Source: Serinus canaria (taxonomy: Eukaryota; Chordata; Aves; Passeriformes; Fringillidae). Taken from it: DNA of 64,000 nucleotides. The notes below the pieces were generated by a model. That model worked only from the letters and a program-made list of their open reading frames with translations. It did not search any database and was not told where the DNA came from. Position numbers and translations under genes: made by a program. Location: NCBI RefSeq assembly GCF_022539315.1, contig NC_066316.1:65577994-65641993 (forward strand), written 5' to 3'. Of this stretch, positions 23,773 through 36,650 are shown piece by piece (positions within the stretch are counted from its first letter, which is position 1; each line of letters opens with the position of its first letter).

Positions 23773-26700
23773 TTATTTCAGCTATTGAGGAACAGCTCTT
23801 TTAGGTTACTGGCAGACAGTTGCTTCCCCTTTTTTCTTGCTGTCAGACAGTCTGGGCCATTGATGTGGAAGAAAGCTCAATTTCAGCAGTTTTGTCCTCT
23901 TGCCAAGTGAGAGGGAGAATTGTTCACCCTAGACCCACTCTCCTGATACAGCAGCAGAGGCTCTGGAAATTCCAAGTAGCCTTGTAGATGGGCTGAGCAA
24001 GAAGTATTTAGAAGGATGCTTGGAGCATGCTGGTGCTCTTGCAGAGCTTTGTGCTACAGCAGGGCACATGAATGAGGTGAAAAACAGCTGAAGGCAAGGC
24101 TGAAGTTTGGCAGCCCCAGTAGAATTTGGGAGTGTAGTAGTGGCTGCTGGGAGAGCTGTTCCTGAAGGCATCCAGAGCCCAAGTGCTTCAAGGCAATGAA
24201 ACCTTTGCACAGGAAAGGGTAGATACTAAATTTTTTAGCTCTGCACCAAAACATCACCTAGGGCTTCACTCAGCTCACTCACCTCTTGTCACGGACTAAT
24301 CACACCCTTTTTAATGCAAGTATCATCTGCAGTAACCTCTGCCTTGGTTCGGAATTGCATATACCTCAGCGTTGGTAATATTGGAAAATATCCTGGCCAG
24401 GTTTGATTGTCCAGCTTCTGCAGCTGACTGTGTTTCAGAAAACAGCCTGCTTCTTTAAAGCACTTTGAAAAAGCTGATGTCTGAAAATGACTGGTAATAA
24501 AAGTGCAGTGGATATAAGAAGGTACCATAAATCATAGGTGTGCAAGTAATAAATTACTATACTGAGCAATCAGCTCCCTAAGAACATAATATTCCCAGTT
24601 TACACTGTGAGAATAAAATCTCTGAAATATTAAGTCCTTGAAATATGAGTTTCTCTTTTCTTATTTACTACTCAATAGATTTGAGACAAATCTAACAGCA
24701 GATGACATGGGTTAACATGACTATTTCTTGGGATGGAAGATCAAACCAAACTACAAGAAAAAAAAAATGAAAACCACTAAACCAAAGTCAATACAGAGAT
24801 TTTGATTGATAGGGAAATACCCAAGTAGTGACAATGAGGGAAAGAGATGATGGGAGAGAGAAAAGACTCTAAGAAAAATAAATATGAAACTACATAATTA
24901 TTTGTCATCAAACTTGTCATTGCTTTAGTTTTGTTCTGTTTATTCTACATTCTGTGTGTTACAAACACTACTTTTATGACTTCATCAGGCTCTCACTGGA
25001 ATGTCTCCCAGCCATCATCACCAGCACTTCTTGGGTGTAGCCACACCTTGTGGGATCTAAACCTCAACCATGGGTCCCAAAAAGGTCAGAGTGCAGCAGT
25101 TTTACCAGAAACAATCCTGTAAGAAATTAATATTCTGAAATGTTATATTGTATTTCCACAGTATAACTTCTGAGTGTAAAAGTATATTTCTTATTGACCA
25201 TTTCAATATAGGATGGGAAAGATGCAAGGCACAGAACACCAAAGTCCTAAGAGTTTTTAAAGTTCACAGAGTGATTATTCTGGATTTTCACAGAACTGCA
25301 TGCATAAATTACTCAGTAAATCTAATGGATTTCACATCAATTGTATAAATTACCCATCTTTTATATTTTTTACTGTTTTTACATTTGGCTATTATTGCCA
25401 TTCCTGATATTTTACCTTTACAATTTTCATGCTTGTTTGACCTTTTACACATTGCTTAAAGAATTGGGAAATCATATCATACTATACCCAAGGGAATTGA
25501 ATTTCATATTCTTTTATTGAACGGTTTACATTTAACACACCCAGAAATGCTTTAATCAGCTGAAAAAGCAAAAAAAAAAAAAAAGAAACTGAGGAATTCA
25601 AACTGCACCTCCTGCACAAGCTATTTCCCTTTAAAATGATATCTCATGTCAGTGTGGCTACTATAACAGTGGCTTTTCCTTTTTTTCAGTGAGAAGACTA
25701 TAAGCAATTTGCTCAGCAGCAAAGGTGCTTGGGAGATGGGTGTGATAGATTCAGACCTACAACAATTAAACAGAAATCATGCTTAACACAGGGTTTGTAG
25801 ACATTTTAAAGCCATCATACTGAATGCCATAAGAATAGCCTGCCTATTTCCACTGTCCATTACCCTTGTGTGATGAAGAAGTTTAACTAGGTGCCATTAA
25901 TAATTTTAAGATGTACACTAAAGTCCAAATGTCTCTGTCATGCCCAGGGCCATATATTCAAGAAAAGAAGGTCTGAGAAGTATAAGCATAGGAAGATACC
26001 TAATTTCTTGGGTTTTTTTCCTTCTGGTCTCTTAGTTTGAAAGTATGTTTTTGGCAGAGGAAATGTAGATTCAGCCTGTTCATGATGTTTTACAGCACAA
26101 ACTCGTACATTTACTTTACTTTAACTCTGCTAAACTTAGATTTAAATCAAGGTTGAAATCTTCCATGATTAGCTTCAATTCATAACAGAGTATTTTAGAA
26201 GCAGTTCCACAAAAATTCAGGCTTTTTTTATTAAGGTATATAATTAGAAAAGAATATGTTGCTTTGATTGTTAAATTGGTCTTACTTATTTCATTAACAA
26301 TCCTTAGTGACTCCATTTTGGAGTATTTGGATGTGACTGAGGGAACTGAATGCCTTGCACACTTGGATGGTGTTTCTGCTGAGTAGGTGAAAATGTGCCT
26401 GCATATGACTAGGCTGCTCAGACAAGACTTCTCAACATGTGTAAGTCAAGACCTTTACAGACACCATTTACATGAAGCCCACATCATTTTCCCACCAAAT
26501 CTGCCCAAGGGACAAGCTCTGTATGTGCATGTGTGACTTCTGTCTGCTTTACAGAGGTGCCTTGGTGCCCTTCTGTGACTGAAGTGGGTCTTTGTTGTGA
26601 TTGCTACCACTGGGCAAAAGAAACAAAGATTAGGAGATGGTCTCACTCTCGGCATCCTTAGGGTTGAAGCAGACTCAATGAGATAAAAATCAGACAAAGG

Positions 26701-28894
26701 TTGTGTCTTCAGATTGTATAGTTAAGAATTTCATATCATAAAGCTGGAGTTTTGAAAAGGGAGTGTTACTTCTTCAGTTTATTACTTTTCCAGGGTTGCT
26801 TATAATCCTTCTTCCCATATATTAGTCTTGATGAAATATGTCTTTGCACAATGGCCATGATATGAACTAGTTGTGCTCAGACAGGACCTCTCTGGTATCA
26901 GGGAGAAAGTCTATATCTAATAGGTTATTAGAAGATTTGGGCTCAGATTTAAAAATGCAGTAATGATGCTGTGACAGATTTTAATATAGGGCAGAATACT
27001 CATCATGAGATCAAAAACTGTATCAGCTATGTAGGAGAATTTTTTCTGGCATAGTTTGCATTTTCTCTCTATATGTACTTTACACCTTCAAGCAAATATG
27101 TCTTCTATTAATCTCCGATAATAATGTCTATATCTATTTAGCCCTGGTAATAATCTACACTTCTATATTCTCTACAAACTTAATTTTCTTATTTTCATTT
27201 GTTTCACAGGAATGAAGTCAGAAATGAGAAAGCTTACATAAGCTTATTAGTTTTTCCAGTCTAGCTAAATCATATTTTATGGTGTGACCAGAAGATGGAA
27301 GACATCTTGATGTGAACAATGACATAGCACAGGCTTTTTTTTTTTTTTAATGACAAGAATGTCTCTTTTTTTCATTTATTTTTAATTTAATACTTTTTTT
27401 TGTTCTTGGCAATAGCTATAGATACTTGAGCCAATGATTTCTTTGAAAGCAAGTTTCTTCAATCTCTCCTAGGTTTGCAGAATATTCCTCTTGATTTCAC
27501 TCTATTTTTAGATTATGTTTTAGGGTCAAGACTGGAAAGAAATAAGATTATTGAAAATTTGAAGAAGCACTACTTTCATTCTGCGGAACAACCTTCAATT
27601 GTTTGAGAAAGATGGAAGCTGACAGGACCAGCTCATCTCAAAAGAAAGCTCTCAAAAGCATTGTGCCTGCTGCAGAACACTGCACCCATCTTTGTTTACT
27701 GCTTTTCAGTGATGAGCCTCACATGAGGCCACACATTTCAGAAGACACATGACTACATACATGAGTGGAGATACAGACCATAGAGGTAAATAAACTTCAA
27801 ACCTAAGCCCTGATGCAAGTTTGAGATTCAAGCAGAGACTTTAAGTATTTTATTTTCATTTACTCAAAAGGACACAATAAAACTCAAGTTATGATTGAAA
27901 ACGGAAGGATATTTTTTTACATTAGGCTCCTGCAGTTTGGTGAAGTCAGCTGCTACTTACAGGGCTTTAAAAAATTTTATTGCAGTAGCAACAGCTCCAT
28001 GCATAATGGTGGTTTACACTTGAATAAAGAATAATTGCAGATAATGGGTCTGTCAGCATGAATGTATTAGGGGTCTCAGCAGTGGTTCCATCGCCACAGT
28101 GAAAATACTAATTTAAAATCTCGTTTCCTTTCCTTTGACCTTATGCCTCATTACTCTAATGGTATTAAGAGTTAATTTCTCACAGAGTAGTTTATTTATT
28201 TATTTTTTTATCTATCTATTTATTGCATTACTTTGCTTGGTATATAGGAGATTTATGTTTTTTCTAAAAAAGGAGCTTTATGTCTCATATGGCATTTGGC
28301 ATTTTATGGTTTAGTTCTAGGAAAGCTGTCTGCTTTTTGCCAGTTTGAGGGCTGGCCGTGAGCAGATGGTGGAAGATTTGGGTAGTCACTTGAAGGGAAA
28401 GGAAAATACAAAGACTGATGTCAAGACAGCCTCTTCGCAGGAAGGCAAAGAGAAGAGATTCCTACTCTCACCTTTTCATACTTTGCCTCTCTTATAGGAA
28501 AACATAATTAATTGGGCTTTTCTAATGACTCTTGCACTCTGTATTCAATTTGTTATTTATAAACACAGCGTGCATATCATCTCATTGCAATCATGTAGAA
28601 TTCTATTCTTGTACTTGCAGTCTCCTATTTAAAAATATGAACTACTTATCATGCTCTTAGTTTCACTTATTGTTGCCATTTGTAGACTTTTTTGCATAGA
28701 AATGGAGAAATTAAAGTACACTTAGAGATAGGATATTCCACAGCACATCTGGTGAGTCCAATTAATGAGTCTTTATGGAGGAGAGGAGAGTTCAAGGCAA
28801 GTTTTTTAACCTCTCCTGAGAAAAAGGTGTAGCATTTCTTGGTTTGTCTCAGGTACTGCTGTCTAATTTACCTTCCCAGCAGATTTGTGTGACT

Positions 28895-29262
28895 GAGTAG
28901 TGCTGGTGAGTGATCTCTGCCAGCAGGTAAAGAAACTGTGGGAGGAGGTCAGCACACTGTGCAACATCAGAGATAAGGAGAAAGAGCAGATGGATCTCCT
29001 CTGAGACCCTGCAGTGTCAAGAGTCTGAAACCCCAGCCATGGTGAAGGAGATAAGTCTGTGCTTATCAGGTTGGAAAATGGACACTCCCACGATGGTCAA
29101 GGCTGGGAGCTGGTGGCCCCAGGAGGGTGGCTCCTGCTCTACCTGCAGATTTGCAGTTGCAGAATAGGACCAGACAGGGAATCTGGAGCTGTGTCCAGGG
29201 AATCATCAAAGTCAGCTGAGGCTGAGCTCTGCAACTGCACCTTGATCCATTTATTGAGTTTA
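28895..29262 (+). pseudogene. CR1 LINE 5'/ORF1-region fragment (relic)
   Basis: The phrases CAGCAGGTAAAGAAACTGTG (28921-28940) and GGAGGAGGTCAGCACACTGT (28941-28960), then GCAACATCAGAGATAAGGAG, resemble the start of avian CR1 ORF1. There a coiled-coil-like Q-x-x-K-x-L-x-x-E-x-S heptad pattern is followed by an N-I-R-D/E motif. The frame is broken by a stop soon afterwards (TGA near 29001) and by others downstream, so the coding capacity is lost. A short open frame continues from 29059 to 29268. The block is less AT-rich than its flanks. The identification is from recall of the family's codon pattern and is moderate. A non-CR1 origin, for example an endogenous retrovirus leader, is the main alternative. 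Confidence 0.45.
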
Positions 29263-32095
29263 ATCTGAGTTAATTTACATATATTGCTCATATAACAAAT
29301 TTATGACAGCTTTCTGACCTATAGGAACTTCATATAAATTGATCAGATTATAAAATAGCTAAATGAATGCTTGATCAGAAAAGGAAGTTTGTGGGATTTT
29401 TTTTTAATCATTTAATATCTTTAAATTTAGTTTCCTAATATTAAAGTCGGTATTAAATTTAGAGGGTTTTTCAGCTGAGTATGAAGTAAAATATTCTGAA
29501 TGAAAGAAAAACTAAATTCAAAGAGAATAGCAATGTAACTCCCTGCTTTTAATTAAAGATAGCGAGCCAATACAAGCATAAAAATTAAAAAGTCCTTAAA
29601 ATAAACAAAGACCCTGAACATTTATTGAGCATTTCAATAGGTTAACTGCTTTTAAAGTTAGGAAGTAAGAAATTTCATTGAAAGAAATTTCTCTGTGACT
29701 CTTCATTCTTTCCTAAGCCCAGACAGTATTTATCTCACTCTTTTAGAGGTTCTACCCAAACAAAACAGTGCTTCCTATTTCAATACTCTTCTGCTACTCT
29801 GTCAGTAGGAAAGAAGAGAGACAGAAAACCAGCAAAGGATAAAGACAGCAGCAAAGTGTTGTAGAAATGAAGGAAGCCTGGCCAGGGAAGAAAAAAATGG
29901 AATCAAATTTCCAGTCAATGAAATGAAATGGAAAGGAGATGTAAGGAAACGTGAATAACCACAGGCAAAATTGTGCTGCCCTTGGTGAAGTCAACCACAG
30001 CTGCTTTTTAGAACGTGATGAATGCTTAAGAACTGTGGGAATCAGTCAACAGATTGTTGGAACACTTGAAACAAAGCTCACAGAGGGAAGAGAAAGAAAA
30101 AAAATCTTAAGGAGATAGAAAGAAGCCCGAGGGGAATGTGAGGGAAGATATGTCTAGAGAGACAATCAGTTAAAGACAAAAACAGAGAGAGACAGGCCAG
30201 AATCTCAGCAGAGGCTGACAACTTAACCCATCTCATGGACTGTTCCTGTCAGGCATGTGTGTTGAATAGTGGTAAATAAATTATAGAATCATGGCAAAGG
30301 GTAAAATATATTACATTTAACATCAGTAGGAAGGTAAAAACTCTATGGCTTATGTGGAGTATTATTTCAGGCCACATTTTATTAGGGGAATTACATATCT
30401 TTTCTGATATAAAACAATAACAGGTTGGCATTTTATTTTTTTCCCTTAGTGTTAATTAAAATATTTGCTGTGAAAGTACTAAAAAAAAAAAGAAAAAAAA
30501 AAAGAAATGCTGTTTCTTTTTAGTTTATTTCTGGTTTACAAGTACAGTTTCTGTCCTCTTTACCTGGTAGTTCTATCAGTGACACTTGCCCTGTCAGATC
30601 TGTTGCTATGGGATAGTTTGCTAAAGCCACATACTCAGGGGTCTCTTTCTAAACACCCTTGTATATTTCATAAGTTATTTGTTAAGTGTAGGTGGACTTG
30701 TAAGTTACTGTTTAATTTTGCAAATCAGTGTGATTCTACTAGATCCAATGGCTTCACATAGATCCATTGTACACCCGTTATTCCAAGGATATGTTAGATA
30801 TTACTCTGTTTGTAAGTTTTCTTGAGAGAAAACCATATAACAAAAACATTCTTTAACTGTAGCTGTGAAAGAGGAAAAATTATCTTAAATGAGTAAATGT
30901 CTATTGTGAGTTTCAATGGGATTGTGAAAAAAAAAGCAAACTATCCTAAATATCCTTACTGACATGTTCAAAAATGATTTTGGAATCTAAATTAACTATG
31001 GTTATGGTACAAAATTTGAGGGTGTTCTGAAATCCATTCAAACAAATAATAAAACCATCATCCAATCATTTAGATGCCTTGCATGAAACATTTTTGCATA
31101 AGGACTAATTAGTCATAACTTTTTGAATTGCAGAACCTCTGACAGTCACTGACTTATTTAGTCAAGAGTAAATATGGAATATAGCATCTAACTTCAGGAA
31201 CTCAGATGTTCCAACAATGTTATTGCTTACAGTCTCAAAGGTAGAGTGCTGCTCACCTCATTCCTACAAGTATTCTTGGCTTTTGACAGCAGCTCTAAGC
31301 TGAATTTGGGAACTTGAGATACCAGAAGTAACTGAACTGATTTTTATTTTAGAGATCAAGACTTAATTATTCAGTTAGTTAGGATAAATTAGCAGTAAGT
31401 CATGATCATGAAGAAATATTCCATGTTTTCTCTCTCATGGAGAGGCTGTTGTATGATAAATGTTGTTGTAGAGTGGTAGCTTGGTTGTTAGGTTGGCATT
31501 CATGTGACAGTGCTGAGGTTTCAATTATCTACTTGCATCAATCAATCTTTTAGTTTCCAACACTGCTGCCTGCAGTAATGTCACAGCTTTTCTGTCAGAC
31601 AGGAGAACTTTGCGGGAAATGTTATTCATTACAGCTGCAAATCTGTCACTGCGCCTGGCATGGCTTGTTAATGACAACATTTATTTCAAAGAGTCGTATT
31701 TGCTTTGTTGCTGGAGAGTTGATTTTGTGATCATACAAAATATAATGAAATGCCAAGAAGATGAAGTGAATGAAGTTTGCCAAAAATGCAGCTAAAGTGG
31801 TTAAGATCTACTAAAAAAAATGCACACATAAATACACTCTTTATATTTTGTTGAAAACATTTAATCACTTGCTAGGAACATAAACATGGGCAGTGGAAAA
31901 ATGTTGGTTAGAATACAGAAAGTAGAGCAGCAGGCACAAACAGCAAATTTGAGCTTCATTTGGCTTCTCTAATCCATAATATTGGAAAGAAAAAGACTTT
32001 CCCATTAATCTTTTAAAACAAATAAACAAATATAGCATCCAGCTCATCTACTGCTAATATTGAGATGTCATCTTTCTCCCTCACTTCTTCTTAAA
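29263..32095. other. Gene-free AT-rich sequence, with possible conserved patch
   Basis: No gene is seen. An A-rich low-complexity run lies at 30481-30507. A purine-rich stretch spans roughly 30060-30200. The interval 31590-31800 has three CpGs within 83 bases (31613, 31652, 31695) in an otherwise CpG-poor region and few simple repeats; it is discussed as a candidate conserved element. The 61-codon open frame there (31610-31795) has no recognisable domain. Confidence 0.6.
30481..30507. repeat. A-rich low-complexity run
   Basis: Two runs of eleven A's separated by G, then GAAA. This is a simple homopolymer-like tract. It might be a decayed retroposon tail, but nothing recognisable precedes it. 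Confidence 0.85.
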
Positions 32096-32518
32096 GAACT
32101 GGAACATCTTTCATGTGAAGAGCGGCTGAGACAGCTGGGACTGTTCAACCTGGAGAAAAAAAAGGCTTAGTGGAAAATAGATAAATCCCTGATGGAAGGG
32201 AATGAAGAGGGAGCCAGACACTTGGTAGACACCAGTGGCTTCTTGCCACTGACAGGATTGGGCATTGGGCACAAATAACAACAGCAACAAAAACCAAACA
32301 GGAAATGTCACTGGAACACAAAAAACCACTTCTTTACTGTGAGTGTGATCAACTGCTGGAGCAGGTTCTCCACAGACACCATGGAATTTCTGATCATATA
32401 GATACTCAAAACTTAAGTTTAAACTTACAGAACTTATTCTGCGTAACCTTGCCAAGCTGACCATCCCTGGGCACAGAGACTTGGACCAGAAAACCTCAAA
32501 CCTCAATCATTCTGCTAC
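32096..32518 (+). mobile_element. CR1 LINE 3' fragment
   Basis: Sequence on the plus strand follows the CR1 3' region in order. It starts with GGAACATCTTTCATGTGAAG and CGGCTGAGACAGCTGGGACT (32123-32142), then GTTCAACCTGGAG. Next come CCTGATGGAAGGGAATGAAG (32188-32207) and GAGCCAGACACTT. Then TTTACTGTGAGTGTGA, GAGCAGGTTCTCCACAGA and GGACCAGAAAACCTC lead to the 3' end CCTCAATCATTCTG at about 32499-32512. The latter part of the canonical tail is short. About 420 bp remain, 5'-truncated. An insertion rich in CAACA/AAAAACC occurs near 32275-32300. The copy looks like the same broad subfamily as the element at 17723-18130 but lies in the opposite orientation. The minus-strand open frame 32111-32506 is a shadow of this element. 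Confidence 0.88.
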
Positions 32519-33582
32519 TTATGCAAGCTGTTCACACAGAGTATTTCAAAACACAGATTAATGTAGTGTCAATACCTGCTAGCTGTTAAACAATGCACCA
32601 GCAGAGCATGGATATAGAAAAGTTTATTAATTAAATGAATGAGAAAAAGGGGATTCTCAGGAAATTGATAATTGTGTCAGTTTCATGTATGTCCTAGTGC
32701 TATAGCAAGGGCATACCTTCTGCTGCTCCTCAGAGTGTTCTCTTCGTAATATCTCTGCTGTAATACATAGAAGAACATTTCTCAGGAGACAGAATCTTGT
32801 CAAGTACTTTTGGATCAAACTTCAGACATAAACTACAGTCTTGCTTCTTGACTCTATTTCTTTGAATTTCTCTCTACTCATCTATTATGTATTCCCCAAA
32901 AATACCACAAAATAAATGAAAAATTTAAAAAAATTCCAACAGATTTAAAAACCTTAAAAATCAGGTGAAAACTGTTAGCTACAAACATCTGAAAATATCT
33001 CTTGAATTTTTTCTCAACACTGTAAAGTTAATGGAGTTAAATAAGAAGTAAATGATCCAAGATTTACAAAATAAGACAGTTAGTAAAATCTCAGTATATG
33101 AGTAACTGTGAGAGGTTTTATTTCTGATTCTGTGTCATAACTGGTAAAAGAAGCCATTTGACTTTAGAAATAAACTTTCTATTACATTACATTAAATTAG
33201 ACTCATTCTATTTCTCTGTGCAAAGCTGTTGTGTGGAGAGGAATCAATAAAATATAACTGGAATTTATGCTAGGTCTTGCCCTGTGCCTCTACAAAAAAG
33301 TGTAAAGGGAGCAGTGATAATAAATTTAATACATGAGTACAAGAAATATGAAAATATTTATATCTCTGTATGTAGAAGGAAATTCTTTAAATCTTCTCTA
33401 CACAGGATAAGAGAATCAAATGCAATCAAACCAGTAAAAATTCCTCTTAATTACCTCTTTGCTTAATTTCTTTTGTCTCCCTCACCTCCAAGAAATTTAG
33501 GTGTAGGGTGTAGCACTATTGATATGTTTGTCATCTGAGAATGTTTTTTCGTGAGCTTCTGAGTTCTCAAAGCATTCATTAT

Positions 33583-33610
33583 TAAATAAATAAATAAATA
33601 AATATTTATT
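33583..33610. repeat. (TAAA)n microsatellite
   Basis: About five uninterrupted TAAA units followed by ATATTTATTAAA, so that the repeat meets a partly complementary TTTATT. Ordinary simple sequence. Confidence 0.85.
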
Positions 33611-36600
33611 AAAAATGGACAAGCTGAATAATTGTTTCTTGCTAGTTTACTAGGAGATAAACATGAACTTTTTCTAGACATGCTGATTGTAATCCATCAA
33701 GTAAGGATTATAGAGTAATACTCTTCATTATTATTATTAGGGGGAATATTAAAGACTTTCCTGAATTACAACTACAATTCTTGAAACAAATAATAAAGAG
33801 ATGTAATTTTCTATGTCTTTTTTCTGAAATAGAATTTTGTAGGAAGAAAGGTGAGAGATGGACAAGTGGATGTCCTGTTGCGTTCAGCCTCAGAATTCAG
33901 CAAACACTTAATTTAAAATTAAGACCTTCTCATTCTATAAATAAATATAGCCCATATTCAAAGGAAAAGTAAGTGTTATGGTAATTAAGATATAAATCAA
34001 AACTTTTGTGAATGATGCAGTTAGAACATGGCCATTTTCCAGTGGAGGAAATACAGAATACTCCTACATAGAACATTGACTTTGAGCCATGTTGCATTTA
34101 TATTGTAGTTAATTTTGTAAAGTCTATTTGAGAGGCAATCTTGCTTCTAATAAATACACATCAGACTACACAGTACTTAATCTTAAATTAGAAGCTGCAC
34201 AATCAAAATTATTAAAATGTTAAACAGACTTGCTGAAAGCATTGGAACTGATTTTTATCTCAAGTCCCATCTTGATTTGTTTGGAAAGTTCAGTTTAATA
34301 TGAAGCTTTTTAAAGGATTGTAAACAAATATTATACAATCCTTTTGTTTCTGTTGCAGCATTGCTTCATACTCCCTTTTCCTTGCATTTCAGAGAGGCAG
34401 ATGGCTGGTGTCCATAAATTAAGCCCAGTTAAGTCAGTAACAGCATCCTGTGTTTTAAGGTCCTCTCATGAAGACACAGAAAGGGACATCTTACACAGTA
34501 ATGTCTTTAGACATTTAACAATTCCACTACTGCAAGTCATGGATTTTGTGGTCCCTACATCAGGAAATGTGGGGAAGGGGGATGTAAGTAACAGTGTTGT
34601 TAAATAGTCCGTCCTCTAATTTAATTGACCACCTGTAGACCAGACTGGCAGCCAGCCTTCACAGAGGAAAAAGACATACCATGCCAGACACCTTAAAAAA
34701 TGCACAGTCTTGTCCATTTTTTTCAGCTTTACATCCTCATCCCTCACACTCAGAACAGCCAAACTACTTCAAAATATTGGCTGCCTGGTCTTCTTTTTTT
34801 TAACTAGTGTCCTTGTACTACATGTCATCTCCCACAGAATGGGCAGGATTGATCCTTCCCTGGATATTTAAAATGCTTTTCTTAACAAGGTGGTGTTTTG
34901 TGCCCTTTAATAAATTGCCCATTCTTCTAGGAAATTTATTACAAATTGATTTCACATCTTGTGGCTGAGTTTGACCCCTTGTTCAAAGCTGAATCACTGC
35001 TCAAATGAGCTCTCCCATTCACTACTAGAAAATGCTAAAGGCATTTTGATAACTTCTTAGATGACTTAGATGCTGGAGTTTAAAGTATAGTGCTTTGCTG
35101 ATGCTTAGGGTATTTTTGTAGACCTGCTCTTTAAAAAGGAAGAGATCTCTTCTTGAAGAACAGATTTGTGTTTGCAGATCTATGAACCAGTATGGATTTG
35201 TTCCCCAGAAAATAAAAACTCATCCAACATATCACTTTCACTCTGATTTGCAGCGCTGCCAACCTCAGCTTCATTTCCACTCTTGTAACATGTTAAACTG
35301 CAGACCCAAAAACTTAAAGTTGTAGTTCCCTCTGTGAGGGAAAGATCATATTTAGCAAGCTGAGAAACAACTTTCCTGCTTCCAACACAAGTACATATGA
35401 ATAAATAATTTGCTGGCCTGATAGCAATTTTTATCAATTCCTAGTGAACTTTGTGATTCTTATTTCTAAGAAATATATCAAAATGACAAGTCTGTTTCTA
35501 GTTATTCTATTTCTAGTGTATACAATTTTCTTTTTTGATATATTAGCCCAAGAAAGGTCATCTTCTAAGGGGTCACTTTTTGTCTAACCTGACCTTGTGG
35601 GTAGCATAAACACTACAGTATGGTTAATTTTTCACCTTGGGGAATGAGCTACTCCAGTCAAATGAAAGTACAGATAAAATGGAAATGAAAGAAAACACAC
35701 ACAGTTTACACATCACCTTCATCTACCTTGTCTTGTTATCTCTACAAAATGTGAGTAGCTCCACAAATGTTTTCAAGTATGCCTCTGGTTTAGAAAATCT
35801 GCCCTTAAATTCTCTGCAGATTATTGTAGGTGACCTGTATAGGACATTTCCTCTTTATGTTTTTTCATGCACTTCATTTTTCCTCAATCCCATGGCCACA
35901 CTTTTTCTGCCACATATAGAACATTTTTGGCCTGGAAGAGTACCCAAAATATCTTTGCTTACAGATGCAGCCTACCTGCCAATACAGCCATCTTTCTACC
36001 CCAGTGATATACCCCTGTAGGAGAAAGATGTTGTTATTCACCTGTATAAAAGTCTTTTATACTTTAACTCCTTCTGAAAGAGTCCTGTTCTGCAATCTGC
36101 TGCTCCACCACGCTTTCCTTCCAAAGGTAACAGAATCCCTGCTCAGTGCAAGAGTCTATGTGCTTGTATGTCTGTCCCAAAGATCCTCTCAGAGCCTTTC
36201 TCTACAGAGAGTGAACAAGCACAGAGACATCAGGCCATGCAGTAAGTGAGAGATCCTCTAATCTGTGACCATATTCAGTGACACCACCTTTACTTTGACC
36301 ATCCAGACACCTCTATGTATTGATTGGCTGGATGGTATTTCCAGAGTTGCACACAACTGCATCATGGTTTTGTTTATAGCTTATGTTACACATAATTATA
36401 TCATGTAATTTGCTGTAATTTTAATGAATTGTGTTACAGAGCATGCATTTTACTTTTTATTGGTACTTTTATCTAGACTAGCAAATGTGATTGATGCCAC
36501 AATCTAATAGCTGTGATCTTGTTTCCTGTGTATTGCAGCTTTCAATTTCTGAGAGCTTGTTGTTTTCACTATGTTTTGAGCAATTCTAAATACAAGAGAA

Positions 36601-36611
36601 AGCCTCAGGGG

Positions 36612-36650
36612 AAAAAAAAAAAAAAGAAAAAAGAAAGAAAAAAAAGAGAG
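36612..36650. repeat. A-rich tract
   Basis: A run of thirteen A's is followed by G-interrupted A blocks and ends in GAGAG. It could be an old poly(A) tail, but no retroposed gene can be recognised on its left. Confidence 0.85.

Larger units (their letters stand above)
18701..28894. other. Gene-free AT-rich sequence, about 10 kb
   Basis: No gene, LINE or LTR is recognised. Open frames are at most 93 codons and lack recognisable domains. Items seen: a 26 bp near-perfect palindrome (21029-21054), a pair of 14 bp direct repeats at 23722-23735 and 23759-23772 (TTTGGAAAATAAAC), T-runs at 23532-23544 and 27335-27348, an A-run near 25571-25584, and a TTTA/TCTA-rich run at about 28190-28225. The block 23935-24200 is a little richer in G and C, without identity. 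28000-28640 has few repeats and could hold conserved non-coding sequence, but this cannot be judged from one genome. Confidence 0.65.

Noticed and set aside
32111..32506. 131-codon minus-strand open frame
   Set aside because: It lies wholly inside the plus-strand CR1 3' fragment and is antisense to it.
35637..36020. 127-codon plus-strand open frame with a hydrophobic stretch
   Set aside because: The hydrophobic segments are what T-rich DNA yields by chance. No family is recognised and an overlapping frame (35965-36249) is equally open.
36612..36650. A-rich tract considered as the tail of a processed pseudogene
   Set aside because: No gene-like or retroposon-like body could be recognised to its left, and no flanking duplication was found.
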